Shown here one piece after another: positions 37,737 through 48,471 of a stretch of DNA of 64,000 nt. The notes beneath the pieces are model-generated. The model saw nothing but the letters and a program-made list of their open reading frames with translations, was not told where the DNA came from and did not search any database. Positions within the stretch are counted from its first letter, which is position 1, and each line of letters begins with the position of its first letter. The stretch comes from Luteimonas endophytica. Its GTDB lineage: Bacteria; Pseudomonadota; Gammaproteobacteria; Xanthomonadales; Xanthomonadaceae. Both the position numbers and the translations under genes were made by a program. The stretch spans positions 47,027 through 111,026 of the forward strand of contig NZ_JARXRM010000019.1 of the NCBI RefSeq assembly GCF_029887875.1, in the 5' to 3' direction.

Positions 37737-39146
37737 GATTCGACCATTCTAGCCGACGCCGCCGCATGGCGGGCGCGCGACCTGGCGGTGCTCTGGCACC
37801 CGTGCACGCAGATGCGCGAACACCACGGCGGCTTGCCGCTGCTGCCGGTCGCGCGCGGCGAAGGCGCCTGGCTGGTCGGCCCGGACGGCCGCCGCACCCT
37901 GGACGCGGTGTCGAGCTGGTGGACCAACCTGTTCGGCCACGCCGAGCCGCGCATCGCCGGCGCCATCGGCCGGCAGGCGCACACGCTGGAGCAGGTGATC
38001 CTCGCCGGCTGCTCGCACCTGCCCGCGGTGGAGCTGGCCGAGCGCCTGCTGGCGCTGGCGCCGCGCCAGCCCGGCCGCGATCCGCTGGCGAAGGTGTTCT
38101 ATGCCGACAACGGCTCGGCGGGCGTCGAAGTGGCGCTGAAGATGGCGTTCCAGTGGTTCCGCAACCGTGGCGACGAGCCGCGGCGGACGAGATTCGTGGC
38201 ACTGGAGAACGGCTACCACGGCGAGACCGTCGGCGCGCTCTCGGTCGGCGACATCCCGCTGTACCGGCGCGTCTATGCGCCGCTGCTGATGGAAGCGCTG
38301 TTCGCGCCTTCGCCGGATGCCTACCTGGCGCGCGAAGGCCAGAGCGCCGCCGGCCACGCCGAGGAGGCCGCCGACGCGCTGGCGCGCCTGTTCGACGAGC
38401 ACCCCGGCGAGATCTGCGCGCTGGTGCTCGAACCCCTGGTGCAGTGCGCGGGCGGCATGCGCATGTACGATCCGGTCTACCTCCGGCGCGCGCGCGAGAT
38501 CTGCGACGTGCATGGCGCGTTCCTGATCGCCGACGAGATCGCGGTCGGCTTCGGCCGCACCGGCACCATGTTCGCCTGCGAGCAGGCGCCCGCCGGTGCC
38601 CGCGCCGGCGCCGGGGGCGGGATCCAGCCGGACCTGCTGTGCCTGTCCAAGGGCCTGACCGGCGGGTTCCTGCCGCTGGCCGCGGTCCTGGCCACGCAGG
38701 CGATCTACGACGGCTTCCTCGACGACTCGCGCGAGCGCGCCTTCCTGCATTCGCACAGCTACACCGGCAACCCGCTGGCCTGCGCCGCGGCACTGGCCAC
38801 GCTCGACGTCTTCGACAGCGACGACGTGCTGGCGCGCAACCGCGCCACCGCCGCGCGGATGGCGGAGCTGGCCGCGCCGCTGGCCGCGCATCCGCACGTC
38901 GCCGACGTCCGCCAGACCGGGATGATCGTGGCCATCGAGATGGCCCCTGGCGGCGAACGCCGCGCGCCGTTCGCGGCGGAGCGCCGCGCCGGCCTGCGCG
39001 CCTACCTGCATGCGCTCGAGCGCGGGGTGCTGCTGCGGCCGCTGGGCGACGTGCTCTACTGGATGCCGCCGTACTGCGTGCGCGAGGACGAACTGGCGCT
39101 GCTCGCCGACGTCACCGGCAGCGCGATCGAGGCGGCGACGGCATGA
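37719..39146 (+). CDS. bioA: Adenosylmethionine-8-amino-7-oxononanoate aminotransferase
   Basis: PLP-dependent class III aminotransferase of 475 residues making 7,8-diaminopelargonate in biotin synthesis, with S-adenosylmethionine as amino donor. It shows LWHPCTQM at the start, DAVSSWWTNLFGH, FYADNGSAGVEVALKMA, the PLP-aspartate stretch FLIADEIAVGFGRTG, and the PLP lysine in LCLSKGLTGGFLPLA. It is slightly long because of insertions such as a short Ala/Gly loop after ACEQAPAG. The 5' leader seems very short. Other biotin genes are not in the window. Confidence 0.96.
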   Translation: MTGKLHDSTILADAAAWRARDLAVLWHPCTQMREHHGGLPLLPVARGEGAWLVGPDGRRTLDAVSSWWTNLFGHAEPRIAGAIGRQAHTLEQVILAGCSHLPAVELAERLLALAPRQPGRDPLAKVFYADNGSAGVEVALKMAFQWFRNRGDEPRRTRFVALENGYHGETVGALSVGDIPLYRRVYAPLLMEALFAPSPDAYLAREGQSAAGHAEEAADALARLFDEHPGEICALVLEPLVQCAGGMRMYDPVYLRRAREICDVHGAFLIADEIAVGFGRTGTMFACEQAPAGARAGAGGGIQPDLLCLSKGLTGGFLPLAAVLATQAIYDGFLDDSRERAFLHSHSYTGNPLACAAALATLDVFDSDDVLARNRATAARMAELAAPLAAHPHVADVRQTGMIVAIEMAPGGERRAPFAAERRAGLRAYLHALERGVLLRPLGDVLYWMPPYCVREDELALLADVTGSAIEAATA

Positions 39147-39195
39147 GCCGGCCGAGCTGCCCCGAACGGTTGCGGCCCGCTCCGGCGGAACGGCC

Positions 39196-39930
39196 GTGCG
39201 CCTGAGCCGCGCCCACGTCGACGCCGAACTGGCGCCCGGGCGCCGCGTCAGGCTTTCCGAAACCGCTGCCGCGCATCTGCTGCGGGTGTTGCGCCTGCGG
39301 GTGGGCGAGGCCTGCGTGCTGTTCAATGGCGACGGCCGCGATTACGAGGCCCGCATCGTGGCCGCCGACCGGCGCGGTGGCGAGGTCGAGATCCTGCACG
39401 CGCGCGAGGTGGCCAACGAGTCGCCGCTGCGGGTGGTGCTGCTGCAGGGCATCGCCCGCGGGGAAAAGATGGACCTGATCCTGCAGAAGGCGACCGAGCT
39501 CGGGGTCGCCGCGTTCGTGCCGGTGAGCAGCGAACGCAGCGAGGTGAAGCTGGACGCGGCGCGGGCCGAGAAGCGCCTCGCCCACTGGACCAGCGTGGTG
39601 GTCGCGGCCTGCGAGCAGAGCGGGCGCGCCCGCATCCCGGTGGTGGCGCCGGTGCAGCCGCTGGCCGCGGCGGCCGGGGAAGCCGCCGACGGGCCGCGGC
39701 TGCTGCTCGACCCCGCGGCGGCGTCGGGGGTGGACGGCCTGGATGCGCCGGCGCCGGCGGCGCTCACCATCGCGGTCGGGCCGGAGGGCGGCTGGTCGCC
39801 GCGCGACCGCGCCCAGCTGGTGGAGGCCGGGTTTCGGGGCATCCGCCTGGGACCGCGGGTGCTGCGCACCGAAACCGCCGGCATCGCCGCGATCGCCGCG
39901 CTGCAGGCGCGCTTCGGCGACCTGCGCTAG
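39196..39930 (+). CDS. rsmE: 16S rRNA m3U1498 methyltransferase
   Basis: SPOUT-class methyltransferase of 244 residues acting on U1498 of 16S rRNA. An N-terminal PUA-like domain (RLSRAHVDAEL to about 70) precedes the knotted SAM-binding domain with LILQKATELGVAAFVPVSSERS, AVGPEGGWSPRD and RLGPRVLRTETAGIAA. The GTG at 39196 gives the family start; the region between the bioA stop and this codon has no better option. It ends close to the convergent chpC with only 26 bases between the stops. Confidence 0.95.
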   Translation: MRLSRAHVDAELAPGRRVRLSETAAAHLLRVLRLRVGEACVLFNGDGRDYEARIVAADRRGGEVEILHAREVANESPLRVVLLQGIARGEKMDLILQKATELGVAAFVPVSSERSEVKLDAARAEKRLAHWTSVVVAACEQSGRARIPVVAPVQPLAAAAGEAADGPRLLLDPAAASGVDGLDAPAPAALTIAVGPEGGWSPRDRAQLVEAGFRGIRLGPRVLRTETAGIAAIAALQARFGDLR

Positions 39931-39939
39931 CGCACCACC

Positions 39940-39955
39940 CGCCGCGGCCGCGGCG
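39940..39955. terminator. Palindrome between convergent rsmE and chpC
   Basis: A 16-base perfect palindrome (core GCCGCGGCCGCGGC) fills most of the 26-base gap between the two stop codons. It has no loop or T-run, so a bidirectional terminator role is only a guess from position. Confidence 0.3.
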
Positions 39956-39956
39956 C

Positions 39957-40430
39957 TCACGCCGCCTGCTGCAGCGCCTGGTCGATCGAGGCCGCCACGG
40001 CGTCGAGGTCGGGAATCAGCGCCGGGTCGCCGTTGAGCAGCACCCGGACCAGCACGTCCGCCGGCAGCCCCGCATCGCCCGGCTCGTCGGTTTCCAGCGC
40101 GTCGCGCGGCACCGTGACCAGGCGCGGGAAGCCCTGCGTCAGCAGCGCGAAGTACGGCAGCCGCGGATTGCCGTCGAGCGCCTTCAGCACCGCCACCTTG
40201 CTGCCCAGCCCACCCTGCTCCGGGGCGATACCGGCCAGGCGCGAGAACGCCACCAGCGGCAGTTGCCAGCCCTGCCAGCGGATCCGCCCCAGCAGCCAGT
40301 CCGGCGCGCCCTCGACCGGGTCCGGGTCGGCGTAGGACAACACCTCGGAAATGGTCGCGTTGGGCAGCAGCAGGCGCGCTTCGCGGACCTGGATCAGCAC
40401 GCCGCGAATGTCCTGGCGTTGCTCGTTCAT
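39957..40430 (-). CDS. chpC: CheW-like protein of the pil chemosensory cluster (ChpC-type)
   Basis: Protein of 157 residues with one CheW domain: VREARLLLPNATISEVLSYADP, WLLGRIRWQGWQLPLVAF and the late FALLTQGFPRLVTV. CheW proteins couple receptors to the CheA-type kinase. It is the last gene of the cluster and its ATG overlaps the chpB stop (ATGA). The position and length match ChpC, a second CheW-like protein in type IV pilus chemosensory systems. It probably modulates rather than forms the core array, since PilI is the main adaptor. Confidence 0.85.
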   Translation of the reverse strand: MNEQRQDIRGVLIQVREARLLLPNATISEVLSYADPDPVEGAPDWLLGRIRWQGWQLPLVAFSRLAGIAPEQGGLGSKVAVLKALDGNPRLPYFALLTQGFPRLVTVPRDALETDEPGDAGLPADVLVRVLLNGDPALIPDLDAVAASIDQALQQAA

Positions 40431-42124
40431 GGGGTCGGCTCCTCGAGATGCGCGCCCGCCGGGCGGTCCGGCGGCGGCCAGCGTTCGGCCAGTTCGTCGG
40501 CAAGCTGCCTGGGCGTGCCCGAGCGACCGCCTCGGGCGATGACGATATCGGCCGCGGCGCCGTCGTAGCAGCCTTCCGGCGACTGCCCGGCCACCAGCGC
40601 CCCACCCCAGGCCTGGCCCATGGCGGCATCGACCAGCGCGGGGTCGCTGCCGCTGAGAAACAACACCGCGCTGTCGTCCGACGGCAGCGACGCGGGCAGG
40701 GCCGCGCTGGCGCCCTCGGCCGAGACGAAACGCAGCTGCGCGCGCTCGCGGGCCACGCCGATGTCGGGCGGCAGGAAATAGACATGGCCCGGCTCGACCG
40801 CCGCGCCGTCCTCGGCCAGCGTCACCGGCAATTGCGCGGCGCGCTCCATCTGCCGGACCAGCCGGTCGTAGCGGCCGCCGTCCAGGCGCAGGCGCACCAG
40901 CAGCGGCCGCGGGAAGCCCGGCGGGATCGCCGCCAGCAGCTGGCGCACCGCATCCGGCCCGCCCAGCCCGCCCTCGATCACCACGGCGCCGCGCTCGGGG
41001 CCGTTGCCGTAGCTGTCGGTATCGGCCAGCGAGAGGCCGGCGATGCGCTGCTCGAGCGCCGCCAGATCCGGACCGGAGCGCTCCTGCTCGGGGGCTTCGG
41101 CCGCGACGGCCGCCGACGCATCGCCACCGTCGAAGTCGAAGCCATCGAAGGAGAGGGCCCGGTCCGCGGACTGCTCCGCTTCGCCGCCGTGGCGTTCGGC
41201 GGCCGGTGCGGGACCATCGCTGGCCGGGCCGGGCTCCGGCAGCGAGTCCTGTTCCGTGCTCGGATCCGCGTCCGTATCGTCTTCGACAACGGGCTCGTAG
41301 CTGATGTCCTCGAGGGCCAGCCCGGTGAAGTCGAAGCCTTCCAGCTTCACGTCCTGCAGCGTGTCGCCGCCGAGCGCGATCGCCTCCAGCGCGGAGGCGT
41401 CGAGTTCTTCAGTCTCCAGTCCGGACGGCGCGGCGGGCGCCGGCTCCGCACCCTCGTCGGTATTCGCCCCGCCGGTGAAATCGAAGTCGAAGTCGCTCTC
41501 CAGGGCCGCGACGGCCGTGTCGTCCGCGGCATCGGTCCGGCCACCGTCATACCCGGCAGCGCCGCCGATGGCCTGGTGCTCGCTGCCGCCCCCCTGCTCG
41601 GCCGAAGGCGCGAGGGGCGGGGCTCCGGCATCCAGGCCATCGTCGCGCGGCACCAGGTCGGCGACGTGGCGGGCCTCGCTGGCGATCGATGCCAGGTCGT
41701 GCTCGGAGACTTCGCCCATTCCCTGCGGCAACGGCCCGGGGGACGGCTGCCAGTCGCCGGGGTCGTGTTCGCGCCCCGGTGGAAGCACGTCGTCGTGCCG
41801 GTGGAGCTTGGCCGCCAGGTGGCGGACCCAGCGGGCGGCGTCCCAGCCGGCGCGCTGCGCCGCCAGCTCGGCCTCGTCGAAGATCACCGCGATCCCCGGG
41901 TCGGCGAGCAGCGGCTCGTAGGCCTCCAGCGCCTCCTCGATGGCCGGCTCCAGCGCCACCAGGATCGCCTGCGGCGCGGCGGCGGCCACCTCTGCGACGT
42001 CGGTGTCCGTGGGGTCGGCCACCGCCACCAGCTCCGCACCGGCTTCGCGCAGCGCCCGCTCCAGGCGCTCGCGCGCATCGCCTGCCCGGGCCAGCAGCGC
42101 GACGCGGGTGGCGCCATCAACCAT
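40427..42124 (-). CDS. chpB: ChpB-like protein with degenerate CheB methylesterase domain
   Basis: Protein of 565 residues. The first 110 resemble a receiver fold, but the phosphorylation aspartate position is replaced (ILVALEPA). An acidic, disordered middle (about 130-360, rich in Asp/Glu) contains repeated DFDFTGGA / GFDFTGLA / GFDFDGGDA pieces. The C-terminal domain (about 380-550) aligns by eye with CheB methylesterase, but the nucleophile motif ASTGG reads EGGLGG and the QHM histidine is replaced (VRLRLDGG). Only the late aspartate (SGSD) may remain. So it is likely non-catalytic. It overlaps pilL by 8 bases and chpC by 4. Confidence 0.8.
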   Translation of the reverse strand: MVDGATRVALLARAGDARERLERALREAGAELVAVADPTDTDVAEVAAAAPQAILVALEPAIEEALEAYEPLLADPGIAVIFDEAELAAQRAGWDAARWVRHLAAKLHRHDDVLPPGREHDPGDWQPSPGPLPQGMGEVSEHDLASIASEARHVADLVPRDDGLDAGAPPLAPSAEQGGGSEHQAIGGAAGYDGGRTDAADDTAVAALESDFDFDFTGGANTDEGAEPAPAAPSGLETEELDASALEAIALGGDTLQDVKLEGFDFTGLALEDISYEPVVEDDTDADPSTEQDSLPEPGPASDGPAPAAERHGGEAEQSADRALSFDGFDFDGGDASAAVAAEAPEQERSGPDLAALEQRIAGLSLADTDSYGNGPERGAVVIEGGLGGPDAVRQLLAAIPPGFPRPLLVRLRLDGGRYDRLVRQMERAAQLPVTLAEDGAAVEPGHVYFLPPDIGVARERAQLRFVSAEGASAALPASLPSDDSAVLFLSGSDPALVDAAMGQAWGGALVAGQSPEGCYDGAAADIVIARGGRSGTPRQLADELAERWPPPDRPAGAHLEEPTP

Positions 42125-45100
42125 CGTCGCGCCCGCCCAGCAGATCGAGCACGTTGCGCATCAGTTCGTTCTCCTGGTACGGCTTGCCGAGATAGCGCTC
42201 CACCCCGATCTCGAACGCGCGCTGGCGGTGTTTCTCGCCGGTGCGCGAGGTGATCATCACGATCGGAACGCCGCGCAGGCGCGCATCGGCCTTCATCTGC
42301 GTGGCGAGCTCGTAGCCGTCCATGCGCGGCATCTCGATGTCCAGCAGCATCAGGTCCGGCACGCGCTCGTCCATGCGCTCGAGCGCGTCCACGCCGTCGC
42401 GTGCGGTCACCACCTCGAGGTTGTGGCGTTCGAGCACGCGCCCGGTGACCTTGCGCATCGTGACCGAGTCGTCGACCACCATCACCAGCGGCACCTGGCG
42501 CCGTTCTGTGGCCTCCGCAGGCGCCTCGTCGCGCGGCTGCACCGTCTGGCGGCGCACCAGCGGCGCGACGTCGAGGATCACCCGCACGCTGCCGTCGCCC
42601 ATGATGGTGGCGCCGAAGATCCCCGGCACCGAGGCCACCTGCGGGCCGACCGGCTTCACCACGATCTCGCGGTTGCCGATGATCTGATCCACCGCGACCG
42701 CCGCGCGCAGCTCGCCGGCGCCGATCAGCAGCAGCGGCATCTGCAGATGGCCCTCGGCGCGCGCCGGCGCGTGGCCGACCAGCTTGCCGAGGTCGTGCAG
42801 GGCGTATTCCTCGCCGCCGTACGAATAGACCGCGCCGGCCTCGGCCATCTGCTCGCGGGTGATCCGGCCGACACCGCGCACCGAGGCGATCGGCACCGCG
42901 AAGCTGGTCTCGCCGATGCGCACGAACACGGCCTGGGTGACCGCCAGGGTCTGCGGCAGGCGCAGGGTGAAGGTGGTGCCCTGGTCGCGCCGCGAGTGGA
43001 TGTCGAGCGTGCCGCCGAGCTGCCGCACCTCGCTGGCCACCACGTCCATGCCGACGCCACGACCGGCCAGGCGGCTGACCTCGTCGGCGGTGGAGAAGCC
43101 GGGCTGGAAGATCATCATGTCGAGATCGCCGTCGCCCAGCGCCGCGCCGGTGCGCACCAGGCCGCGCTCCTCGGCGCGGCGGCGGATCGCCTCTCGGTCC
43201 AGGCCTCGGCCGTCGTCGCCGACTTCCAGCACCACCTCGGAACCTTCGCGGCGCACCGCGATGCGTACCGTGCCCTGTTCCGGCTTGCCTGCCTCGCGGC
43301 GCCGCTCGGGCGCTTCCAGGCCGTGCACCACGGCGTTGCGCAGCATGTGCTCCAGCGGCGCGGTCATGCGCTCGAGCACGTTGCGGTCGAGTTCGCCCTG
43401 CGCGCCGTCCAGCCTCAGCTGGACCTGCTTGCCGGTCTCCGAGGCGGCCTGGCGCACCACCCGCCGCAGCCGCGGCAGCAGCGCGTCGAAAGGCACCATG
43501 CGCGTGCGCATCAGCCCTTCCTGGAGGTCCGAACTCACCCGTGACTGCTGCAGCAGCAGGGTCTCGTACTGCCGGGTCAGGTCGTCGAGGGTCCCCTGCA
43601 GGCTGGTCATGTCGGTGGCCGACTCGGCCAGCGCGCGCGACAGCTGCTGCAGGGTGGAGAACCGGTCGAGTTCCAGCGGGTCGAAGGCGGCATCGCCGCT
43701 GTCGCCCTCGCGCTGGAAGCGCGCGATGATCTGTGCCTCGGTTTCGATGTCGAGGCGGCGCAGCTGGTCGCGCAGGCGGGTGTTGGTCTGCTCCATTTCC
43801 GCCATGGCGCTGCGGAACGCGCCCAGCTGCTGCTCCAGGCGCGCACGGTAGATCGCTACCTCGCCGGCGTAGTTGACCAGGCGGTCGAGCAGATCGGCGC
43901 GGATGCGCACCTGCTCCTGCGGCGCGCGCACCGAGATGTCCTCGCCCTCGCCCGCGACGTCCTCGCCGATCGGCGCCGACAGCGGCGTCAGCGGCTCGAT
44001 CGGCGCCGCATCGGGCAGAGCCGGGGCCGACGCGGAGGTCTCCGGCGCTTCCGGTACCAGCGTTTCCCCGCGGGCGCGGGCGTCGAACTCGACGCTGAGC
44101 CGCTCCGAGGCGCCCACCGCGCGGCGCGCGCCGACCCGCGTGACCATCACGTGCAGCCGGTCGAAGCCGCGCTCGAGCAGCGGGATGCCGTCGCTGCCCA
44201 GTTCGCAGCGCTGTTCCACCACGGCTTCCAGCAGCGACTCCATGGCGTGGCCGAGCTCGCCGATGGCCATGATGCCGGCCATGCGGGCGCCGCCCTTGAT
44301 GGTATGCAGATCGCGCTGCAGGCCGATCAGCGGCTCGCGCTCGCCGGGCGCCTCGCGCAACTGCGCGAGCAGCCCGTCGGAGTGGTCGAGCAGGTCGCCG
44401 CTCTCCTCGACGAAAATGTCCACCAGCTCGGCATCCAGGCCGGTCAGGTCCAGCGGCTCGTCGGGATCCTCGGCCGCCGCCGGGACCGCCACGACGTCGC
44501 CATCGGTCGCGGCGGCCGTCGCGACCGCACGCGCGACCCGATCCTGTTCGGCGTACTCCGCCTCGAGGCGGGCGTACTCGGCTTCTTCCTCGGCTCGCAG
44601 GCGCTCGATCTCGGCGCGCTCTGTCGCGGCGCGCTCGGCCTCTTTCGCCTCCGCGTCGTCCGCTGCGACCCTGGGCTGTGCCGTCTCCAGGCGCTCGGTC
44701 TCGACAGATTCGGCCTCGCGACGTTCGGCTTCGGCGCGTTCGGCTTCGGCGCGTTCGGCTTCGGCGCGTTCCGCTTCCGCGCGTTCCGCTTCGGTGCGTT
44801 CGGCTTCGGCGCGTTCGGCCTCGGCGCGCTCGGCTTCGAGGCGTTCGGCTTCGAGGCGTTCGGTTTCGAGACGTTCGGCTTCGAGGCGTTCGGCTTCGAG
44901 ACGCTCGGCTTCGAGACGCTCGGCTTCGAGACGCTCGGCTTCGAGACGCTCGGCTTCGAGACGCTCGGCTTCGAGGCGTTCGATTTCGAGACGTTCGGCT
45001 TCGAGACGTTCGGCTTCGAGACGTTCGGCTTCGAGACGTTCGGCTTCGAGACGTTCGGCTTCGAGAAGTTCGGCCTCGAGGCGTTCGGCTTCGAGGCGTT

Positions 45101-48100
45101 CGGCTTCGAGACGTTCGGCTTCGAGGCGTTCGGCTTCGAGACGTTCGGCTTCGAGGCGTTCGGCTTCGAGACGTTCGGCCTCGAGGCGTTCGGCCTCGTC
45201 AGACTCGCCGTCGCGACGCTGGTCTTCCGGCGTTCCGGTACCGGACGCATCGTCCGCGGCCGGCGCGCCGAACCTGGGAACCGCGCTGTCGGCCAGGTCG
45301 CCGTAGGCGCTCAGGTCGAACGCCGACAGCTCGCCGTCCACGCCGGGCAGCGGTTCCGCCAGCTCCGGTTCTTCCGGCGGCAGCACCGCCCGCACCTCGG
45401 GCAGGGTGTCGCGCAGCGCAGCGAGGCGCGCGGCCAGCCCGGCGCAGGTCGGGACCTGCGGGCGCTCGGCCTTGAGCCCGGAGACCGTCGCCGCCACCAC
45501 CTTCGACAGTTCCGCCACCGCCGCAACGGCGGCGGGCTCGGCCGCCTCCCCCGCCGCCGCAAGGCGCCGGATGTAGGATTCGGCAGGGGTCAGCGCCTCG
45601 GTGATCACCGGCACCTCGGCCATGGCGAAGGCACCGTTCATCGTGTGCACTGCGCGCAGCAGTGCGTCGTCGGCGCTGGTCGGCTCCGCCGACGCCCGCT
45701 GCACCCACGCATCCACCGTGGCCAGGTGGCCCGCGACCTCGGCGTCGAGGATCTCCAGCAGCAATGCGTCCACCGCGGCGGGCACCATGTTGCCGTCCAT
45801 TTCCTCCGCGGCGGGCGCAGGCGCCCCCGCCTCGGCGACGGGAGCGGGCTCGGCGGCTTCGATCTCCTTCGGCGCTTCCTGCACCTGCCCGGAAGCGGGC
45901 TCCGCCTCCGCCGCCGGTTCGGCAGGCGGCGGCAGCGCGGCGCCGCGCGATGCGGCATCGCGCGGCGGCGCCTCGTCGCCGGCGGCGATGCGCTCCGCGT
46001 CGTCTTCCATCCGCTGCAGGTCGACCTGCAGCGCGGCTTCACCACGCAGCGCAGCCTGCAGTTGCGGGAGCGTGTAGAACGCCTGGTCGACCATCGCCAC
46101 CACCGCGGGGCTCGCGGCGCGGGTGCCTTCCAGCACGCGGTTGAGCAGGCTCTCGATCTTCCAGCTGAACTCGCCCAGGGTGCGCGCGCCGACCAGACGC
46201 CCGCTGCCCTTCAGGGTGTGGAACACGCGCCGGATCGGACGCAACCGCTCCAGGTCGTCGGGCCGCTCCCGCCACGGAGGCAGCAGGCGGTCGAGGTTGT
46301 CGATCTCCTCGGCGAACTCCTCGAGGAACACCTCGCGGATCTCGTCGTCGATGTCGTCGTCGGTGGCCTCGAAACCGCCGCTGACTCCGACGGGCGCCGG
46401 GGTTGGCATAGCCGGCGTTGGCGCCGGGGCCGGGGACGGAGCGGCCTGGGGCGCCGGTGCCGGCGCGGCCTCGGTGGCAGCGTCCGCGGCGGAAGGCGGC
46501 GCTTCCCCGGGCGCGGCCAACGTCTCCGCGACCTCCCCGTGCGCGGCTTCGCGCGCATAGGATGGCTGGCCGGGCTCGCGATCCATGAACGCGGCCACGC
46601 CGGCGGCGATGTCCTCGGCGCCGGTGGCGGCGTCCACCGCGTCCGTTGCCGCGCGCTCCGGCGCTCCAGCCGCTGCCGGGGTCTCGGTCGGCAGCGGCCA
46701 GTAACCGAGCGCCTCGAGGCTGTTGCGGGCGATGTCGAGGATCTCGTCGCGATTGCCGCGCTGCTCACGCAGCGCCTCTAGGTAGTACTCCAGGCTGGCC
46801 AGCGCGTCGGCCAGGGTATCGAGCTGGCGGCCATTGGGCACGCGCCTGCGCGCCAGCAGTTCGGTCTCGGTGTAGCGGCGCACGCCAGTCACATAGCCGG
46901 CCGGAAGCGGCAGCTCCAGCATGTGCAGCACGCCGGCGACCTCCTGCAGCAGGCGCGGCACCTCGGCCAGTTCGCCATGCTCCCAGCTGGTTTCGACGAA
47001 GGCGACGAAAGCCTGGCGCGCGTCGGCGAAGTTGGCGATCGCCTCGCGGGCGATGACCTCCTGGGCCTTGCGCGACTCGCCGACCAGCGGATCCTCCTCG
47101 CTGCCGGCGTCGCCCTCGCCCAGGCGCGCGACCTGGTCGTCGAGCGAGGCGTCGACGTACAGCAGCGAGCCGGCGATGTCGAGCAGGGTGCTCTCATCGG
47201 CCTGGCGGTCGCCGCGGACGATCGCCTCCATCGCCTCGCGCTGCTGCTGCACCACGGTGCGGGCCACGCCCAGGCCGAGCATGCCCAGGGTGTCGGCCAC
47301 CCGGGCGAGCGCTTCGACCTGCGGCTGCAGCAACGCGGCATTGCGCTCGCCGGTGCGCAGGTGCAGATCGAGTACGTCCTTGACCCGCAGCAGGTCCTCC
47401 TTGACGGCGCCGGCCACGGTGTCGAGCAGGGCGCGGTTGCGGCCGCGCAGGCTGCCGCGGGCGTGGTCGAGTTCGGCCTGGCTGGGCGCGTCGGCATCGA
47501 GCTCGAAGGTCTCGCGCAGCTCGCGCAGCGCGGCATGCTCGCCCGGGGTATTGGCGACGTGGTACAGCAACTGCCGGGTAGGCTCGAGCGCGGTCTCCGG
47601 CGAGGGGACGCCGAAGCCGTCCTCCTGCAACTGCTGCCTGGCCTCCCGCACCACCCCGGCGAAGCCCCGGCGCAGCTCGTCGCCCGGCTCCAGCGCGCCG
47701 TCGCGCAGCGCGTGCATCACCCGCGCGGCGACCCAGAGCATCCGCCGGACCGGTTCGACCCGGGTCAGCGGAAGCAGCGCTTCCAGCGCCCCGGCCAGGG
47801 CGCCGGCGTCGGCAGGCGCGCCGTGCTCCGGCCACGCCGCCATCGCCGCGTTGAGCTCGGCCAACTGCGCCGCCGTCCTGCCGCGCGAGGGTTGCGGCTC
47901 GGGCGCGGCCTCGGGCAGGTCGGCCGGAAGCGGACGGTGCAGGTCGGGAACGAACAGCACGCTCTCACTCAGCCCGGTGGCGCCGCGCGCGGCGCGCAGC
48001 TCGTTGAGCAACGGCAGCAGCACGATCGGGATGTCCTTGTGCCCGCCCTGCAGCCGCTCCAGGTAATCGGGCAACAGCACCACCCCACGCATCAGCGAGG

Positions 48101-48377
48101 CGCAGGCGCCGTCGCGGTCGGCGGTCTCGCCGTTCTGCAGCGCCTGCGCCAGCCGCTCCATCTCCTCGGCGACCATCGCCGGCGCGTACAGCTCGACCAT
48201 GCGCAGCGTGCCCTGCACCTGGTGCAGGTAGCCGGCGCAGAAGCGCATCCGGCTGGTGTCGGTGGGGTCCTCGACGAACGCCTCGATCTCGAGCCGCGCC
48301 TGGCGCAGGGTCTCGTCGAGTTCCGGCTTGATCCAGCCGAGCGAGGTGTAGTCGATCGCGTCGCGCAGCGCCGTCAT
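42117..48377 (-). CDS. pilL: Hybrid CheA-type kinase PilL/ChpA with multiple Hpt domains
   Basis: Very large kinase (about 2086 residues) controlling type IV pilus twitching. Hpt-like motifs: H52 ([10 protein letters not shown], lysine replaced), H720 ([12 protein letters not shown]), H911 ([10 protein letters not shown], degenerate) and H1358 ([12 protein letters not shown]). Residues 1063-1232 are 34 pentapeptide repeats of [10 protein letters not shown] type, predicted as a long charged helix. The dimerisation and ATPase core follows (about 1500-1850, with [13 protein letters not shown]), then a CheW domain and a C-terminal receiver (about 1955-2080, [19 protein letters not shown]). The ATG at 48377 is preferred over a TTG at 48404. 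Upstream is pilJ, downstream chpB. Confidence 0.93.
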   Translation of the reverse strand: MTALRDAIDYTSLGWIKPELDETLRQARLEIEAFVEDPTDTSRMRFCAGYLHQVQGTLRMVELYAPAMVAEEMERLAQALQNGETADRDGACASLMRGVVLLPDYLERLQGGHKDIPIVLLPLLNELRAARGATGLSESVLFVPDLHRPLPADLPEAAPEPQPSRGRTAAQLAELNAAMAAWPEHGAPADAGALAGALEALLPLTRVEPVRRMLWVAARVMHALRDGALEPGDELRRGFAGVVREARQQLQEDGFGVPSPETALEPTRQLLYHVANTPGEHAALRELRETFELDADAPSQAELDHARGSLRGRNRALLDTVAGAVKEDLLRVKDVLDLHLRTGERNAALLQPQVEALARVADTLGMLGLGVARTVVQQQREAMEAIVRGDRQADESTLLDIAGSLLYVDASLDDQVARLGEGDAGSEEDPLVGESRKAQEVIAREAIANFADARQAFVAFVETSWEHGELAEVPRLLQEVAGVLHMLELPLPAGYVTGVRRYTETELLARRRVPNGRQLDTLADALASLEYYLEALREQRGNRDEILDIARNSLEALGYWPLPTETPAAAGAPERAATDAVDAATGAEDIAAGVAAFMDREPGQPSYAREAAHGEVAETLAAPGEAPPSAADAATEAAPAPAPQAAPSPAPAPTPAMPTPAPVGVSGGFEATDDDIDDEIREVFLEEFAEEIDNLDRLLPPWRERPDDLERLRPIRRVFHTLKGSGRLVGARTLGEFSWKIESLLNRVLEGTRAASPAVVAMVDQAFYTLPQLQAALRGEAALQVDLQRMEDDAERIAAGDEAPPRDAASRGAALPPPAEPAAEAEPASGQVQEAPKEIEAAEPAPVAEAGAPAPAAEEMDGNMVPAAVDALLLEILDAEVAGHLATVDAWVQRASAEPTSADDALLRAVHTMNGAFAMAEVPVITEALTPAESYIRRLAAAGEAAEPAAVAAVAELSKVVAATVSGLKAERPQVPTCAGLAARLAALRDTLPEVRAVLPPEEPELAEPLPGVDGELSAFDLSAYGDLADSAVPRFGAPAADDASGTGTPEDQRRDGESDEAERLEAERLEAERLEAERLEAERLEAERLEAERLEAERLEAELLEAERLEAERLEAERLEAERLEAERLEIERLEAERLEAERLEAERLEAERLEAERLEAERLEAERLETERLEAERLEAERAEAERAEAERTEAERAEAERAEAERAEAERAEAERREAESVETERLETAQPRVAADDAEAKEAERAATERAEIERLRAEEEAEYARLEAEYAEQDRVARAVATAAATDGDVVAVPAAAEDPDEPLDLTGLDAELVDIFVEESGDLLDHSDGLLAQLREAPGEREPLIGLQRDLHTIKGGARMAGIMAIGELGHAMESLLEAVVEQRCELGSDGIPLLERGFDRLHVMVTRVGARRAVGASERLSVEFDARARGETLVPEAPETSASAPALPDAAPIEPLTPLSAPIGEDVAGEGEDISVRAPQEQVRIRADLLDRLVNYAGEVAIYRARLEQQLGAFRSAMAEMEQTNTRLRDQLRRLDIETEAQIIARFQREGDSGDAAFDPLELDRFSTLQQLSRALAESATDMTSLQGTLDDLTRQYETLLLQQSRVSSDLQEGLMRTRMVPFDALLPRLRRVVRQAASETGKQVQLRLDGAQGELDRNVLERMTAPLEHMLRNAVVHGLEAPERRREAGKPEQGTVRIAVRREGSEVVLEVGDDGRGLDREAIRRRAEERGLVRTGAALGDGDLDMMIFQPGFSTADEVSRLAGRGVGMDVVASEVRQLGGTLDIHSRRDQGTTFTLRLPQTLAVTQAVFVRIGETSFAVPIASVRGVGRITREQMAEAGAVYSYGGEEYALHDLGKLVGHAPARAEGHLQMPLLLIGAGELRAAVAVDQIIGNREIVVKPVGPQVASVPGIFGATIMGDGSVRVILDVAPLVRRQTVQPRDEAPAEATERRQVPLVMVVDDSVTMRKVTGRVLERHNLEVVTARDGVDALERMDERVPDLMLLDIEMPRMDGYELATQMKADARLRGVPIVMITSRTGEKHRQRAFEIGVERYLGKPYQENELMRNVLDLLGGRDDG
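44682..45191 (-). repeat. 34 in-frame 15-base repeats inside pilL
   Basis: 510 bases made of 34 units of 15 bases, coding ERLEA (with variants [15 protein letters not shown]) in the first 24 units and mainly ERAEA in the last ten. The repeats read as GCTTCGAGACGTTCG-type units on the plus strand. Adjacent ERLEA units are almost identical at DNA level, so copy number is likely to vary by slippage without breaking the frame. Confidence 0.95.
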
Positions 48378-48381
48378 CGCG

Positions 48382-48395
48382 CACCCCCGGGGGTG
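48382..48395. promoter_or_regulatory. Palindrome covering the pilL ribosome-binding region
   Basis: CACCCCCGGGGGTG is perfectly self-complementary and ends five bases before the pilL ATG on the minus strand. The only G-rich box available to bind ribosomes lies inside it. It is in the 94-base gap between pilJ and pilL, which has no other distinct element. Confidence 0.4.
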
Positions 48396-48471
48396 TGCGC
48401 GCAAACGCGGCTGCAGGCTGTACCGGTGCGCTTCATGCTGGTGTTGGTCTCGTCCTGGCTGGCGGCGGCGG

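Noticed and set aside
44682-45191. Regular 15-base repeats that could suggest a CRISPR-like or satellite array
   Set aside because: There are no unique spacers, the units are contiguous, and they stay in the pilL reading frame with Glu/Arg/Leu conservation; no cas genes are nearby.
44151-46781. An 876-codon plus-strand frame with FGFEAF-type repeats
   Set aside because: It is the antisense reading of the ERLEA repeats of pilL; the repeat is explained by the kinase gene.
48378-48404. A TTG start for pilL at 48404
   Set aside because: An ATG at 48377 begins at the family-like N-terminus ([14 protein letters not shown]); the nine extra residues are not conserved-looking and cross the palindrome.
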